DNA of 64,000 nucleotides from Enterococcus_K sp051713825. Its GTDB lineage: Bacteria > Bacillota > Bacilli > Lactobacillales > Enterococcaceae. How positions within the stretch are numbered: position 1 is the stretch's first letter; each line of letters opens with the position of its first letter. The DNA is taken from positions 3,038,001 through 3,102,000 of the forward strand of contig NZ_JBIOQR010000001.1 in assembly GCF_051713825.1 (NCBI RefSeq), given 5' to 3'. Under the pieces are notes generated by a model that saw only the letters and a program-made list of their open reading frames with translations, had not been told where the DNA came from and did no database searches. The position numbers and the translations under genes are program-made. Shown here one piece after another: positions 26,862 through 35,749 of this stretch.

Positions 26862-26896
26862 AGGTCATGACTTTATAAGTTATGTCCCAACCTCAT
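26862..26896. repeat. Dispersed hairpin repeat, truncated copy 2
   Basis: AAGTTATGTCCCAACCT is intact but its partner arm is shortened (AGGTCATGACTT). It is the same family as the copies at 10189 and 53055. It follows the oxidoreductase-GNAT gene and abuts the broken NUDIX gene. Confidence 0.6.
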
Positions 26897-26898
26897 GG

Positions 26899-28371
26899 CT
26901 ACTGACTGATTTCTTTTTCAAAGATAAAATCCGTCATCTCAAACCCTTCCCCGATTGGAGAAACCAAAACGCCTTTGTTGATGAAGCCTTTATGCTCATA
27001 GACAGCAATTGCCTGGGCGTTTTCTTGATTGACACGTAAATAAAGCTTATTTTTGTGGTTCTCTTGTGCCACTTCTTCATACCAATCAAACAAAGCAGAA
27101 GAATAGCCTTTTCCTCGCACAGAATCATTCAAATATATCTTACTTATATAAACTGCTTCCTCTTTCACCTCGTAGGCTGTATAACCCACTGACACGTTTC
27201 CTTCCTTTAAGACAAAGTAATTGGCGCCTCGCTTTATCTCTGACAGTATATTTTCAGGAGATTGATAGGTTCTCAACATGTACGCCACTTGATCCGCCCC
27301 AATAATCGGAGTAAATACCTCTGGCCAAATTTCTTTAATTACTGCATATAACGCGTCAACCTCATCGTTTGTTTTCACTGCATGTTTCTCAAGCTGCATC
27401 GAACTCTCTCCCTCTTTGATTTTCTCAAACCATTTTTTGTAAAACGACTCGACCAGTTCAACCGATTGAAGCGTCCTTTCTTTTGTCATAATCGGACTTG
27501 TTTGCCAGCCATTTTCTACACACTTATTGACATGGTTGACTTCAAATACAAACTCATTCGTAAACGCCGAAGAAATAGCCTGTGCCTTTTCTTGATTATC
27601 ATAAATGACGGCTGTTCTTGCCTTCCAGAAATTTGGAACCTCTATTCGGCCTTTTTCACCATAAATAATTAATTGACTTGGTAAATCCAGTTTAACCGTT
27701 AGAAAAAGATCCGCCAAACGATTCGGCTCAAATTTTAAAGTAAGAGAGACTTGCTCGTCCACACCATCAGAAAAAGTCGCCGCACCGCTAGACTCGGCTA
27801 TATCACCGAATAAATACGTTAAATACTCGATTGGATAACTACCTGAACCATGTAACAACCCGCCGCCTGCTTCCAGAGAATAAAACCAGCTCAGGTGGTC
27901 AATCTTGGGATACGAAGTGACCGCTTTTACGTAATGCACCTTGCCGATGATCTCCTTTTGAAGCGCTTCTTTGATTCTTTGAGTAATCGGTAAGAAAACA
28001 GCCTTTTGCGCTTCCATAATAAACAGGTCCTTTTCTGCTGCGACTCTAAAAAGTATTTTGGCATCAGAAGTCGTTAAGGTAAACGGTTTTTCTAATAGCA
28101 CGTGTTTGCCCATTTCTAATGCAAGCTTTGCGGCTTCAAAATGTCCTTTATTGTAGGTAGCAATATATACCACATCAATGGTTGTATCCTGACAAAGCGC
28201 TTCGTAACTTCCATAAGCTTTTGGAATTGATAATTCGTGCGCCATCTTTTCAGCCTTGTCTATTGAACGAGACGCAATAGCTGCGACTACACCCTTATCA
28301 CTTTGTCGCACCCCTTCAACAAATCGAGGAACAATTTGTGCTGTACTTATAATGCCATATCGAATGGTCAT
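26899..28371 (-). CDS. Gfo/Idh/MocA oxidoreductase fused to a GNAT acetyltransferase
   Basis: This 490-residue protein has two domains. Residues 1 to about 325 are an NAD(P)-dependent sugar dehydrogenase-type oxidoreductase: Rossmann start YGIISTAQIVPRFVEGV, then VDVVYIAT-like IDVVYIATYNKGHFE, and the catalytic GKHVLLEKPFTL. Residues about 330-490 are a GNAT domain with acetyl-CoA-binding LNDSVRGKGYSSALFDWY and LRVNQENAQAIAVYEHKGF. Both parts look complete and the join is in frame without a stop. The start follows TGGAGGAG. Substrates of both halves are unknown; modification of an amino sugar or antibiotic is possible but unsupported. Confidence 0.85.
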   Translation of the reverse strand: MTIRYGIISTAQIVPRFVEGVRQSDKGVVAAIASRSIDKAEKMAHELSIPKAYGSYEALCQDTTIDVVYIATYNKGHFEAAKLALEMGKHVLLEKPFTLTTSDAKILFRVAAEKDLFIMEAQKAVFLPITQRIKEALQKEIIGKVHYVKAVTSYPKIDHLSWFYSLEAGGGLLHGSGSYPIEYLTYLFGDIAESSGAATFSDGVDEQVSLTLKFEPNRLADLFLTVKLDLPSQLIIYGEKGRIEVPNFWKARTAVIYDNQEKAQAISSAFTNEFVFEVNHVNKCVENGWQTSPIMTKERTLQSVELVESFYKKWFEKIKEGESSMQLEKHAVKTNDEVDALYAVIKEIWPEVFTPIIGADQVAYMLRTYQSPENILSEIKRGANYFVLKEGNVSVGYTAYEVKEEAVYISKIYLNDSVRGKGYSSALFDWYEEVAQENHKNKLYLRVNQENAQAIAVYEHKGFINKGVLVSPIGEGFEMTDFIFEKEISQ

Positions 28372-28517
28372 CTTCCAACTCCTCCATTTTAGCTATTTCT
28401 AAAATTTCTACTTTGATTTTATTCATCGCAAAGCAGGACCTCTTTTTTAGTATACCTAACTTTTTATTTCATGCAACTCCTCTATAAATGAAGGATTTGT
28501 TCTGTTTTAGTCTATAC

Positions 28518-28560
28518 AAAAAGGAGGACGGGATCTCACACTTTGAGCCCCGGCCTCCTT
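28518..28560 (-). terminator. Rho-independent terminator after the second PTS EIIC
   Basis: AAGGAGG and CCTCCTT arms with a GGG/CCC inner stem form a stable hairpin followed by TTTTTG on the minus strand. It lies 18 bp after the EIIC stop. Confidence 0.8.
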
Positions 28561-28577
28561 ACTTTATTTACTTTATA

Positions 28578-29843
28578 TTAGGCAACAATATCTTTTGAGC
28601 GGTCTAACGTCTTTAAGAATGGGAACCATAAGACAAAAAGAATCGCAAAATCAATCACTTGTAGCAAACCACCTAACCATGAATTAGTCGCCAAAATACC
28701 ACTAGCAATGATTGGTACTGTCCAAGGAACTGAAACCCCTGTTGGTGCTGGGAAAATTCCAGCTGCCATCAAGAGATAATTAACCGTTGTTACAAGTAGC
28801 GGACCCAAAATCCAAGGAATTAAAATGGTCACATTTAAAACAATCGGAAACCCAAAGATGACGGGCTCGTTTACGTTAAAAACAGCAGGACCTAATGCTA
28901 ATCGTCCAATATCCTTATATTGTTTTTTCTTCATGAAGAAAGCCAAAATCAGCACTGCAGCTAACGTCATCCCTGAACCACCCAAACCAACAGTGAAGGT
29001 CTCCATAAAAGGTTTTGTGATGATATGAGGTAATTTATCTCCTGCTTTGTAGGCCTCCAGATTATCTAACATCAAGGTATTCCAAATCGGATCCATCACT
29101 GAGTTGACAATAATTTGACCGTGCAAACCGAAGAACCATAAGAATTGAACAAAAAATAAGGCAATCAATGTCGCAGGCAAGCTGCTTCCTAGACCTGTTA
29201 ATGGTTTTTGAATCACTTCATAAATTACGTCATGTAGGTTCGCATGAAAAATACCCGTCATGAGGACATTAATTAATAAGAAAAAGCTCAACGTAACAAT
29301 TGCCGGAATCATCGCGGCAAACGATTTTGAAACGGCAGGTGGTACACCATCAGGCATTTTGATTTGCCAACCACGTTTGGTTACTCGACAATAAATTTCA
29401 GCAGCAATAAAGGCCGCCAACATCCCGATAAACATCCCTTTAGCGCCCAAACGATCGAGGCTCAACACACCAGAGATTTCTCCTGCCTCTGTATCAATGA
29501 AAAAGGGCGTTAATATTAGGAAACTTGAGAAGGCAACCGCCCCACCAAATATTCCTTCTACCTCATAACTTTTTGACAAATAATACCCGATACCAAAAGT
29601 TACAAAGACCGTCATAATACTCATTGTAGCACTTTGACCACTTCCAAGAAGCGTGTTTAATGTAGCTTTGGTCTCATCACTAAAGAAGGGTAAGTTAGCA
29701 ATAACAACAATAATTGAGCCGAACATCGTCAGCGGAAACGAGAGCATAAAAGCATCTCTCAATACCATTAAATATTTATTTTGTCCCAACCAATTAGCTA
29801 AAGGCATAATTTTTTCACTAAGCTTATCCATAAATCCGTTCAC
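28578..29843 (-). CDS. PTS transporter subunit EIIC, cellobiose (CelB) type
   Basis: This 421-residue permease contains KLSEKIMPLANWLGQ, LSFPLTMFGSIIVVIAN, KMPDGVPPAVSKSFAAMIP, LWFFGLHGQIIVNSV and VNEPVIFGFPIVLN, typical CelB-type landmarks. I chose the GTG at 29843, five bases after GAGGTGG and starting NGFMDKL as in homologues; an ATG at 29882 has no site. No EIIA or EIIB gene is adjacent. The GntR-family gene and GH1 gene upstream in the same direction suggest one beta-glucoside utilisation unit, with a palindrome at 29903 in front of this gene. Confidence 0.88.
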   Translation of the reverse strand: MNGFMDKLSEKIMPLANWLGQNKYLMVLRDAFMLSFPLTMFGSIIVVIANLPFFSDETKATLNTLLGSGQSATMSIMTVFVTFGIGYYLSKSYEVEGIFGGAVAFSSFLILTPFFIDTEAGEISGVLSLDRLGAKGMFIGMLAAFIAAEIYCRVTKRGWQIKMPDGVPPAVSKSFAAMIPAIVTLSFFLLINVLMTGIFHANLHDVIYEVIQKPLTGLGSSLPATLIALFFVQFLWFFGLHGQIIVNSVMDPIWNTLMLDNLEAYKAGDKLPHIITKPFMETFTVGLGGSGMTLAAVLILAFFMKKKQYKDIGRLALGPAVFNVNEPVIFGFPIVLNVTILIPWILGPLLVTTVNYLLMAAGIFPAPTGVSVPWTVPIIASGILATNSWLGGLLQVIDFAILFVLWFPFLKTLDRSKDIVA

Positions 29844-29902
29844 TTTTTCCACCTCATTCTTAAATTTAAAAATCCTCAGCAATTCTAATTACTTATAACT
29901 AC

Positions 29903-29920
29903 AGTCCGAAAATTTGGACT
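29903..29920. promoter_or_regulatory. Candidate GntR operator
   Basis: AGTCCGAAAATTTGGACT is a near-perfect 18-bp palindrome (AGTCC/GGACT ends) between the GntR gene and the PTS EIIC gene it probably controls. Confidence 0.45.
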
Positions 29921-29986
29921 TGAATCAACCAAATCTGTTTTCCTTCCAAAAAAATTAATTATTGACTGTCGCACCAGTTGCTCAAC

Positions 29987-30706
29987 TCAGATGGATGTCC
30001 GATTTAAAATCATCTCTGATTGAAACCGATCATACCGATGAGTGGAGATTGAGTACTCAAACGCTGCCCCATTGGATAAGTATCCTATCTGCTCGACCAC
30101 TCCAACAGGGTCACCTGTCAACATCGCTAATTCTCTCGCGTCTTTTTGATTGGACCTTCGAACCGTAATTTTTCTATGCACACTTTGAATCTTAAACGAC
30201 AATTCAGTTTCTATATATTCATAAATTGATTGCTCCACATGACGCCGTTTCAAATCTCTTATAAGCGAGATCGGCATGTAGGTTTCCTCTATAACAAACG
30301 GTTCATCATTTATATAACGAACGCGACACAGATGATAAACAAAATCCTCTTCAGAAATATTCAGTTTCTGCTGGATTGCCTCACAAGGATGACTCACTAA
30401 AAACTGTAACACCTTACTAGTCACCTTTTCTCGGGGATATTCAGCGGTCTTTCCCCGAAATTGTGCCATCAACGACATTCTCACTAGTTCTTCTTGTGAT
30501 AAATCTTTAACGAACGTTCCCAAGCCCCGCTTTTTTATAATTAAACCATCCGTGACGAGAATATCCAACGCTTGTTTTATCGTCATCTTGCTAACTTGAT
30601 ACCTTTCACTCAGCTGCTTTTCAGAAGGGAGCTTTTGATTTGCGACGTAGGTACCATCAATCATTTTATTTTTTATATCATTAAAAATGTGTACGTACTT
30701 TTTCAT
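29987..30706 (-). CDS. GntR family regulator with UTRA domain
   Basis: This 239-residue regulator has a GntR winged helix (KLPSEKQLSERYQVSKMTIK, then LVTDGLIIKKRGLGTFV) and a UTRA effector domain (VYHLCRVRYINDEPFVIEETYM, with EYSISTHRYDRFQSEM near the C-terminus). This is the HutC/TreR/BglR branch, whose ligand is usually a sugar phosphate. I chose the ATG at 30706 after GGGGGAAC; an open frame continues to 31057 but only as part of the GH1 gene on the same strand. It sits between the GH1 and EIIC genes and is probably their repressor. Confidence 0.85.
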   Translation of the reverse strand: MKKYVHIFNDIKNKMIDGTYVANQKLPSEKQLSERYQVSKMTIKQALDILVTDGLIIKKRGLGTFVKDLSQEELVRMSLMAQFRGKTAEYPREKVTSKVLQFLVSHPCEAIQQKLNISEEDFVYHLCRVRYINDEPFVIEETYMPISLIRDLKRRHVEQSIYEYIETELSFKIQSVHRKITVRRSNQKDARELAMLTGDPVGVVEQIGYLSNGAAFEYSISTHRYDRFQSEMILNRTSI

Positions 30707-30794
30707 CTCAATTGTTCCCCCACTAATTACCAACGTGTTTCTTTTATCAAGTAGCATTTCTACATAAACTGTATGCCTGATTTCTCTTTTGACT

Positions 30795-32210
30795 TCATCG
30801 TTTAAGCGTGTCTGAGACCTGAACAGCATGATTATCAGACACCTCTTTAAACCAGTAGCCTGATTTTTTGATTGTTTTCTTTTGCGTGCGAATATCTGTC
30901 GAAATAAATCCGTAACGATTGCGATAAGCATTCTTCCAAGACCAACAGTCAATCGGCGTCCACAAATGGTAGCCAAAACAATTCGAGCCTTCTTCCATCC
31001 CTTTATGAAGCCAATATAAGTGTTCTTGAATAAACTGAATCCGATAATCGTCTTCAATCATTCCTTGTTCATTCAGATAACGCTCTTCACGGGAAACGCC
31101 CATCCCATTTTCCGAAATAAACCACTCAATATTGTGATAGTTATCGCGAATATTTAAGGCAATATCATAGACCGCCTTAGGATAGATTTCCCAACCTTTA
31201 TCAACATTCATTCGTCTGCCTGGCATTTGATATTCATCAAAATACTTTTCAGGCAACCAATCAACCGCTAAACTATCTGGAGAAACATCTGGTGCCTTCA
31301 CTCGATGGGGATGATAGAAATTTACACCTAGATAATCAATCGTATGTTCTTTAATAATTGCTAACTCCTCTTTGGTAGCTGACCAAAGTACCTTGTCTTT
31401 TGTTAAAACTTCGACTAGCTCTTTAGGAAATTCACCCAATGTAGAAGCATTCATAAACAATTGATTGAGCCACAAGTCAGCAAATCTAGAGGCTTTCAAA
31501 TCCCCCTCCGATTGTGAGGCTGGGTATGCTGGTGTTAAATTGAGGATAATCCCAATCTTGCCCTCTGCCCGCTTATTCAATTTTCTAAAAGAAGCAATCG
31601 CTTTTGCTGAGGCAAGCTGAATATTATAGGCCACTTGCACAGCCTTTTTTCCATCAACAAGATTTGGGTAATGGAACTGATGCAGATACTCCCCCTCTAC
31701 GATTACCATGGGCTCATTAAACGTAAACCAATCTGTCACTCGGTCACTAAATAGTTCAAAACACTTTTCAGCAAACTTCACGAATAAATCAACCACATGT
31801 TTGGACGTCCATCCACCATACTTATGATAGAGCTCAACAGGCAAATCAAAATGATGCAAATTAATCACCGGACGAATCCCGTTTGCGATAAATTCATCAA
31901 TGACCTGATTGTAAAAACGCACATTTGTTTCATTAACTGTGCCCTCTTCAAGATCATCCATCAATCGAGTCCATTGAATAGACGTTCGAACGGAATTTAA
32001 GCCCACTTTCTTCATTAATTGAATATCTTCCTTGTAGCTATTGTAAAAATTAGAGGCAACATTTGGCCCTACTTGGTTATGAAAAGCTTCTGGTTCAATG
32101 TCGTACCAATAATCAAAAACGTTCGCGTGCTCCTTCTCAAAACGCCCCTCTGATTGTGGACCAGATGTAGCAGCACCCCACCAAAAACCCTCTGGAAATT
32201 TAAGCTCCAT
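30795..32210 (-). CDS. GH1 family beta-glycosidase, probably acting on phospho-sugars
   Basis: This 471-residue hydrolase has the GH1 start FPEGFWWGAATSGPQSEG, acid/base Glu in WFTFNEP (about E166) and nucleophile in FISENGMG (about E367). In the C-terminal loop SWKNAYRNRYG the Ser and Tyr of the 6-phosphate pocket are present, but the usual Lys is Asn (about N431), unlike the GH1 enzyme at 3742. That may reflect a distinct subfamily or relaxed phosphate recognition. It precedes the GntR and EIIC genes and has its own promoter at 32261-32289. Confidence 0.85.
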   Translation of the reverse strand: MELKFPEGFWWGAATSGPQSEGRFEKEHANVFDYWYDIEPEAFHNQVGPNVASNFYNSYKEDIQLMKKVGLNSVRTSIQWTRLMDDLEEGTVNETNVRFYNQVIDEFIANGIRPVINLHHFDLPVELYHKYGGWTSKHVVDLFVKFAEKCFELFSDRVTDWFTFNEPMVIVEGEYLHQFHYPNLVDGKKAVQVAYNIQLASAKAIASFRKLNKRAEGKIGIILNLTPAYPASQSEGDLKASRFADLWLNQLFMNASTLGEFPKELVEVLTKDKVLWSATKEELAIIKEHTIDYLGVNFYHPHRVKAPDVSPDSLAVDWLPEKYFDEYQMPGRRMNVDKGWEIYPKAVYDIALNIRDNYHNIEWFISENGMGVSREERYLNEQGMIEDDYRIQFIQEHLYWLHKGMEEGSNCFGYHLWTPIDCWSWKNAYRNRYGFISTDIRTQKKTIKKSGYWFKEVSDNHAVQVSDTLKR

Positions 32211-32260
32211 TCAATTTATCCCCCACTTATCTTAATTACTTTTGTTTTGTGCACCTCCAA

Positions 32261-32289
32261 ATTATATATATATAATCAAGAAATGTCTA
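32261..32289 (-). promoter_or_regulatory. Promoter of the GH1/gntR/EIIC unit
   Basis: Minus-strand TAGACA (32284-32289) and a perfect TATAAT (32261-32266) are 17 bp apart. It lies 51 bp upstream of the GH1 start, in an alternating TA run. Confidence 0.6.
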
Positions 32290-32328
32290 TACTTTTAAAC
32301 AAATTATTCTATACCAGTTAAGAAATCA

Positions 32329-32373
32329 TAAAAAAGCCTGCACTATTCGTCAAAATGACTGATAGTGCAGACT
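32329..32373 (-). terminator. Rho-independent terminator after udk
   Basis: AGTCTGCACTAT and ATAGTGCAGGCT arms (one mismatch) are followed by TTTTTTAT on the minus strand, 20 bp after the udk stop. Confidence 0.85.
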
Positions 32374-32392
32374 TAACAGTTTCTCTTCATTT

Positions 32393-33016
32393 TTAATTTA
32401 GATACGTTGCTACCTTGGTTGTGATTAAATCGATTGCCACGTGATTTTCGGCTCCCTCTGGCACAATCACATCTGCATACCGTTTCGTAGGTTCGATAAA
32501 TTGGTGATACATTGGTTTTACAACGGTTAGATATTGTTGGATAATTGAATCCAATGTTCGGCCACGTTCTTCCATATCACGTTTGATTCGGCGGATAATC
32601 CGAATATCATCATCTGTGTCTACATACAGTTTAATATCCATCAAGTCACGCAAGCGCTCATCTTCAAGAATTAAAATTCCTTCTAAGATAATTACTTCTT
32701 TTGGTTCTTGAATAATTGTCACTTCACTACGCGTATGTGCCACATAGTCATAAACTGGTTTTTCAATTGATTCATAGTTCAAAAGTTGTCCTAAATGTTC
32801 AATCAAGAGGTCCGTGTCAAACGCAAATGGATGATCATAATTCGTAGTCAATCGTTCTTCAAAGCTCAAATGACTCTGATCCTTATAATAAGAATCATGT
32901 TCGAGCATCATAATTGAATGATCTGGAAAATGATTCAAAATCGCTCGGCTAACACTGCTCTTTCCACTACCAGAACCTCCCGTTACACCGATTATAATGG
33001 GTTTACTCTTTGTCAT
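32393..33016 (-). CDS. udk: Uridine kinase
   Basis: This 207-residue protein has the P-loop GVTGGSGSGKSSVS (residues about 10-23), the substrate region LEHDSYYKD and YDHPFAFD, the conserved PVYDYVAHTR, and IILEGILILED. It phosphorylates uridine and cytidine in pyrimidine salvage. Length and motif order match Udk of firmicutes. It stands alone with its own terminator. Confidence 0.95.
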   Translation of the reverse strand: MTKSKPIIIGVTGGSGSGKSSVSRAILNHFPDHSIMMLEHDSYYKDQSHLSFEERLTTNYDHPFAFDTDLLIEHLGQLLNYESIEKPVYDYVAHTRSEVTIIQEPKEVIILEGILILEDERLRDLMDIKLYVDTDDDIRIIRRIKRDMEERGRTLDSIIQQYLTVVKPMYHQFIEPTKRYADVIVPEGAENHVAIDLITTKVATYLN

Positions 33017-33137
33017 TACGTAAAAACCTCTTTCATTATGAGTTACATTTATTTGGTTATAACATTACCGATAGTCCCGTGTCTATTATAACGAAAAAAC
33101 ATGATTTTTCTATGCTTTCTGACAAAAATTAGTCATT

Positions 33138-33824
33138 TTATCCTTCCAAAATTGAATAAATTTCCTCAAGGCGGCGGATTTTATACGTTGGTTGAATAAA
33201 AAGATCTTCCTTGGCACCTTCTGGCTGTAACCAAACTTGGTCAATTCCAGATTGCTGACCACCCTTAATGTCAGAAGTCAAGGAATCACCAATAATCAAA
33301 GTTTCTTGCGGGTCAAAATTTTTGATTCGAGCAAAAACGTAATCAAAATATTCTGTCATTGGTTTTTGGTAGCCCGTATCCTCCGAGACAAAAATCCCTT
33401 TAAAATAATCAGTCAATCGCGCGTCTCCAAGCCTTTGATACTGTGTCTTGGAAACACCATTTGTGACAATATATAAATCAGCTTTTTTTGATAAGTCAGC
33501 GATAATTTCCCGACTATTTCCTAACAAATCATGCCCTTGGTTCAGAAACTCCCGATAATTTTTCTCCAATTCTAAGCCATCTACAATCTTTCCAAATTGT
33601 TGAAAAAACAGAGAGAAACGTTGATTTGTTACTTCATCACGTGTTCGTAGACCTTCCTCAAATTCACGCCACAGTTGGTGATTTAACGTTTTGTAGCTAG
33701 CTTTTCTTTCTGGCGTTAGTTTCACTCCCTGTTGTTTAAACAGAGCCTTGAGAGCCTTCTCTTCGGTTGCTTGAAAATCCAATAATGTGTCATCCACATC
33801 AAATAATAAAGTTGAATAATTCAT
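33138..33824 (-). CDS. HAD family hydrolase, YjjG-type nucleotidase
   Basis: This 228-residue HAD protein has motif I LLFDVDDTLLDF, motif II LYIVTNGVSKTQ, motif III Lys in DTGYQKP and motif IV IIGDSLTSDIKGG. The whole pattern matches YjjG/YfnB-type pyrimidine nucleotidases, which remove phosphate from non-canonical nucleotides. It is 15 bp downstream of the pseudouridine synthase gene and probably co-transcribed with it. A GGAGGAA site precedes the start. Confidence 0.87.
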   Translation of the reverse strand: MNYSTLLFDVDDTLLDFQATEEKALKALFKQQGVKLTPERKASYKTLNHQLWREFEEGLRTRDEVTNQRFSLFFQQFGKIVDGLELEKNYREFLNQGHDLLGNSREIIADLSKKADLYIVTNGVSKTQYQRLGDARLTDYFKGIFVSEDTGYQKPMTEYFDYVFARIKNFDPQETLIIGDSLTSDIKGGQQSGIDQVWLQPEGAKEDLFIQPTYKIRRLEEIYSILEG

Positions 33825-33839
33825 TTCATTCCTCCATAT

Positions 33840-34556
33840 TCATTTAAAATAGTGTGCAAGTTCTTTTAGCTCAATGCCAGTTAGGGGCCGGTAGCCGCCT
33901 GGTGGTAATTTCTCATCCAAGGTTAGAGGACCCATCTTGGTTCTTCGTAAACGGAGGACTTTACTCCCTCTTGCAAGAAACATCTTTTTTACTTGGTGAA
34001 ATTTTCCCTCTTGAATAGTCAGATAACAATGACTTAGTTTAGCAAAGCTTTCAACAATAACCAATTCTGCTGGCTTACAGATTTCACCGCCGATAAACTG
34101 AATCCCTTTTTCAAAAGCTACAACATCTGACGTATCAAGTAGGCCATTGATCCAGACCTCATAGGTTTTTTCTACTTTTTTATCAGGTAACAGCAGTTCA
34201 TAACCTAGCTGGCCGTTATCCGTTACTAACAACAATCCCTCAGTATCTCTATCTAAACGCCCCACCGGATAAAGATTCTCCCTTTGATCAGCGGAGGCAA
34301 TCAGCTGTGTAACCGTTGTATGCCGTTCATCTTTAACAGCTGTCACGGCACCTATTGGTTTATTTAATAGAAGATACACATGATTGGTGGTTAAAAAATC
34401 GGTCCCTACTTGAATCGTATGTAGTTGACTATCGACATTTCGACTGGCATTCATCTCTACCTGCCCATCTACTTTGACAAGCCTCCGAGCAAAATACTGT
34501 TTCATTTCCTTACGACTAGTAAGAAGTTCCGTTTCAATTAACTTATCTAAACGCAT
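33840..34556 (-). CDS. rsuA: 16S rRNA pseudouridine synthase, RsuA family
   Basis: This 238-residue enzyme has an N-terminal S4 RNA-binding domain (MRLDKLIETELLTSRKEMK, VKVDGQVEMNAS) and a catalytic domain with LLLNKPIGAVTA, the catalytic Asp in YPVGRLDRDTEGLLLVTDNG, and EGKFHQVKKMF. It converts a uridine in 16S rRNA to pseudouridine. I chose the ATG at 34556 after GAGGGAG, where the S4 domain begins; the upstream reading to 34703 adds only unlikely sequence. Confidence 0.88.
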   Translation of the reverse strand: MRLDKLIETELLTSRKEMKQYFARRLVKVDGQVEMNASRNVDSQLHTIQVGTDFLTTNHVYLLLNKPIGAVTAVKDERHTTVTQLIASADQRENLYPVGRLDRDTEGLLLVTDNGQLGYELLLPDKKVEKTYEVWINGLLDTSDVVAFEKGIQFIGGEICKPAELVIVESFAKLSHCYLTIQEGKFHQVKKMFLARGSKVLRLRRTKMGPLTLDEKLPPGGYRPLTGIELKELAHYFK

Positions 34557-34884
34557 ACAGACTCCCTCTCTTTGTTCATCAAACAGTATAACGAAAAGAA
34601 CGCCAAAAAAACAGAGAAAGAAACGAGCAAAGGGTAAATCCTTGACTTCCCTCAAAATAGGGACTAGGGTAGAAGAGTAAAGTGAATATGGTTTCTCATA
34701 CACAGCGTAATGACCTGGTGGAGAAAAGTTGACTCAAACTTTTTAGGACAGTTGTGTGGACAATTGTCCTTTTTGTGTTTTTCGCACCGTTCAATGTGCA
34801 CGAGAATAACCAAAAAACAAGTTCACTTAAATAAAATCTGTCTGATACCAAGGACAGTCACTTTTTAAGGAGGAGTTTTAGGTT
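34557..34884 (+). other. Divergent intergenic region before the L25 gene
   Basis: No gene was seen. A plus-strand intrinsic terminator lies at 34745-34774 although the gene to the left reads the other way, so it may end a leader or small RNA rather than a coding gene. About 110 bp separate it from the L25 start. Confidence 0.5.
34745..34774 (+). terminator. Plus-strand intrinsic terminator upstream of L25
   Basis: AGGACAGTTGT pairs with ACAATTGTCCT (one G-U) and is followed by TTTT. Only the plus strand has the T run. It is a candidate attenuator in the L25 leader or the end of an unrecognised small RNA. Confidence 0.6.
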
Positions 34885-35502
34885 ATGTCAGTATCATTGG
34901 AAGTAAGTAAAAGAGTAGTCCGTCCCCGTTCATTAAGAAACAAGCTACGTCACGAAGGAAAAATTCCGGCCGTCGTTTATGGGTATCAAATTGAAAGTAC
35001 ACCAATCACAGTAGAGGATAAAGTATTAAGTAGACTATTACGTGATCATGGAGCCAATGCAGTGTTTTCTTTAGATATTGAAGGAAAAAAAATCAATACT
35101 TTGCTTGTTAAATATCAAGTTGATACTTTTACCAAAAAATTAACACATTTAGAATTTTTATCAGTTAATATGACGGAAGTTACCGAATTAGAAGCAGAAA
35201 TTCTTTTAGTTGGTGAAGCAGCCGGCGTAAAAAGTGGCGGGGTTCTAAACCAAAATCTACACAACGTCCTTGTCTCAGCTACACCAGATAATATTCCAGA
35301 AAACATCGAAATCGATATTACTAAATTAGAGATTGGTGATTCTATGACAATTGCTGATTTGCCTAAAAATGACAAATTCACTATTGTCGCTGATCCAGAA
35401 GAACAAATCGTCTCAATCACTGAACCAAAAGCAGAACTTGAGGAAGATAACGCCAACACTCCGAGTGAACCTCAAGTAATTGGTGAAAAAGAAGAAAAAT
35501 AA
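34885..35502 (+). CDS. rplY: 50S ribosomal protein L25, long general-stress (Ctc) form
   Basis: This 205-residue protein has the L25 N-terminal domain binding 5S rRNA (RNKLRHEGKIPAVVYG) followed by a Ctc-type C-terminal beta domain (AEILLVGEAAGVKSGGVL, IPENIEIDITKLEIGDSMTI) and an acidic tail. The length fits the long Ctc form, which in Bacillus responds to stress. AAGGAGGAG precedes the start. A terminator follows at 35586. Confidence 0.95.
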   Translation: MSVSLEVSKRVVRPRSLRNKLRHEGKIPAVVYGYQIESTPITVEDKVLSRLLRDHGANAVFSLDIEGKKINTLLVKYQVDTFTKKLTHLEFLSVNMTEVTELEAEILLVGEAAGVKSGGVLNQNLHNVLVSATPDNIPENIEIDITKLEIGDSMTIADLPKNDKFTIVADPEEQIVSITEPKAELEEDNANTPSEPQVIGEKEEK

Positions 35503-35585
35503 CTAGTACTTTAGGGTTAGGAGCTAAGCGTTCGGGTTTTGTTAAGAGCCTGTTCTTCCTATTGTTCCTGATTACTTATTAGATT

Positions 35586-35624
35586 CTCCGACAAGCGGAT
35601 AGTCCTGCTTGTTGGAGTTTTTTT
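35586..35624 (+). terminator. Rho-independent terminator after the L25 gene
   Basis: CTCCGACAAGC pairs with GCTTGTTGGAG (one G-T) and is followed by seven T. Confidence 0.9.
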
Positions 35625-35749
35625 CGTTTTGATATAGGATTGTTCATTTTCAAAAAATTCAAGCTATATCAAAGCGAAAAAATGGGTTTCTTTTCTATTT
35701 TGATTTATACTTAAAGTAAGTAATCGATTCATACAAGGAGGTTTTACTT

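Noticed and set aside
29987..31057. GntR gene starting at 31057
   Set aside because: The extra 117 residues lie in the GH1 gene on the same strand in another frame; the HTH begins right after the ATG at 30706.
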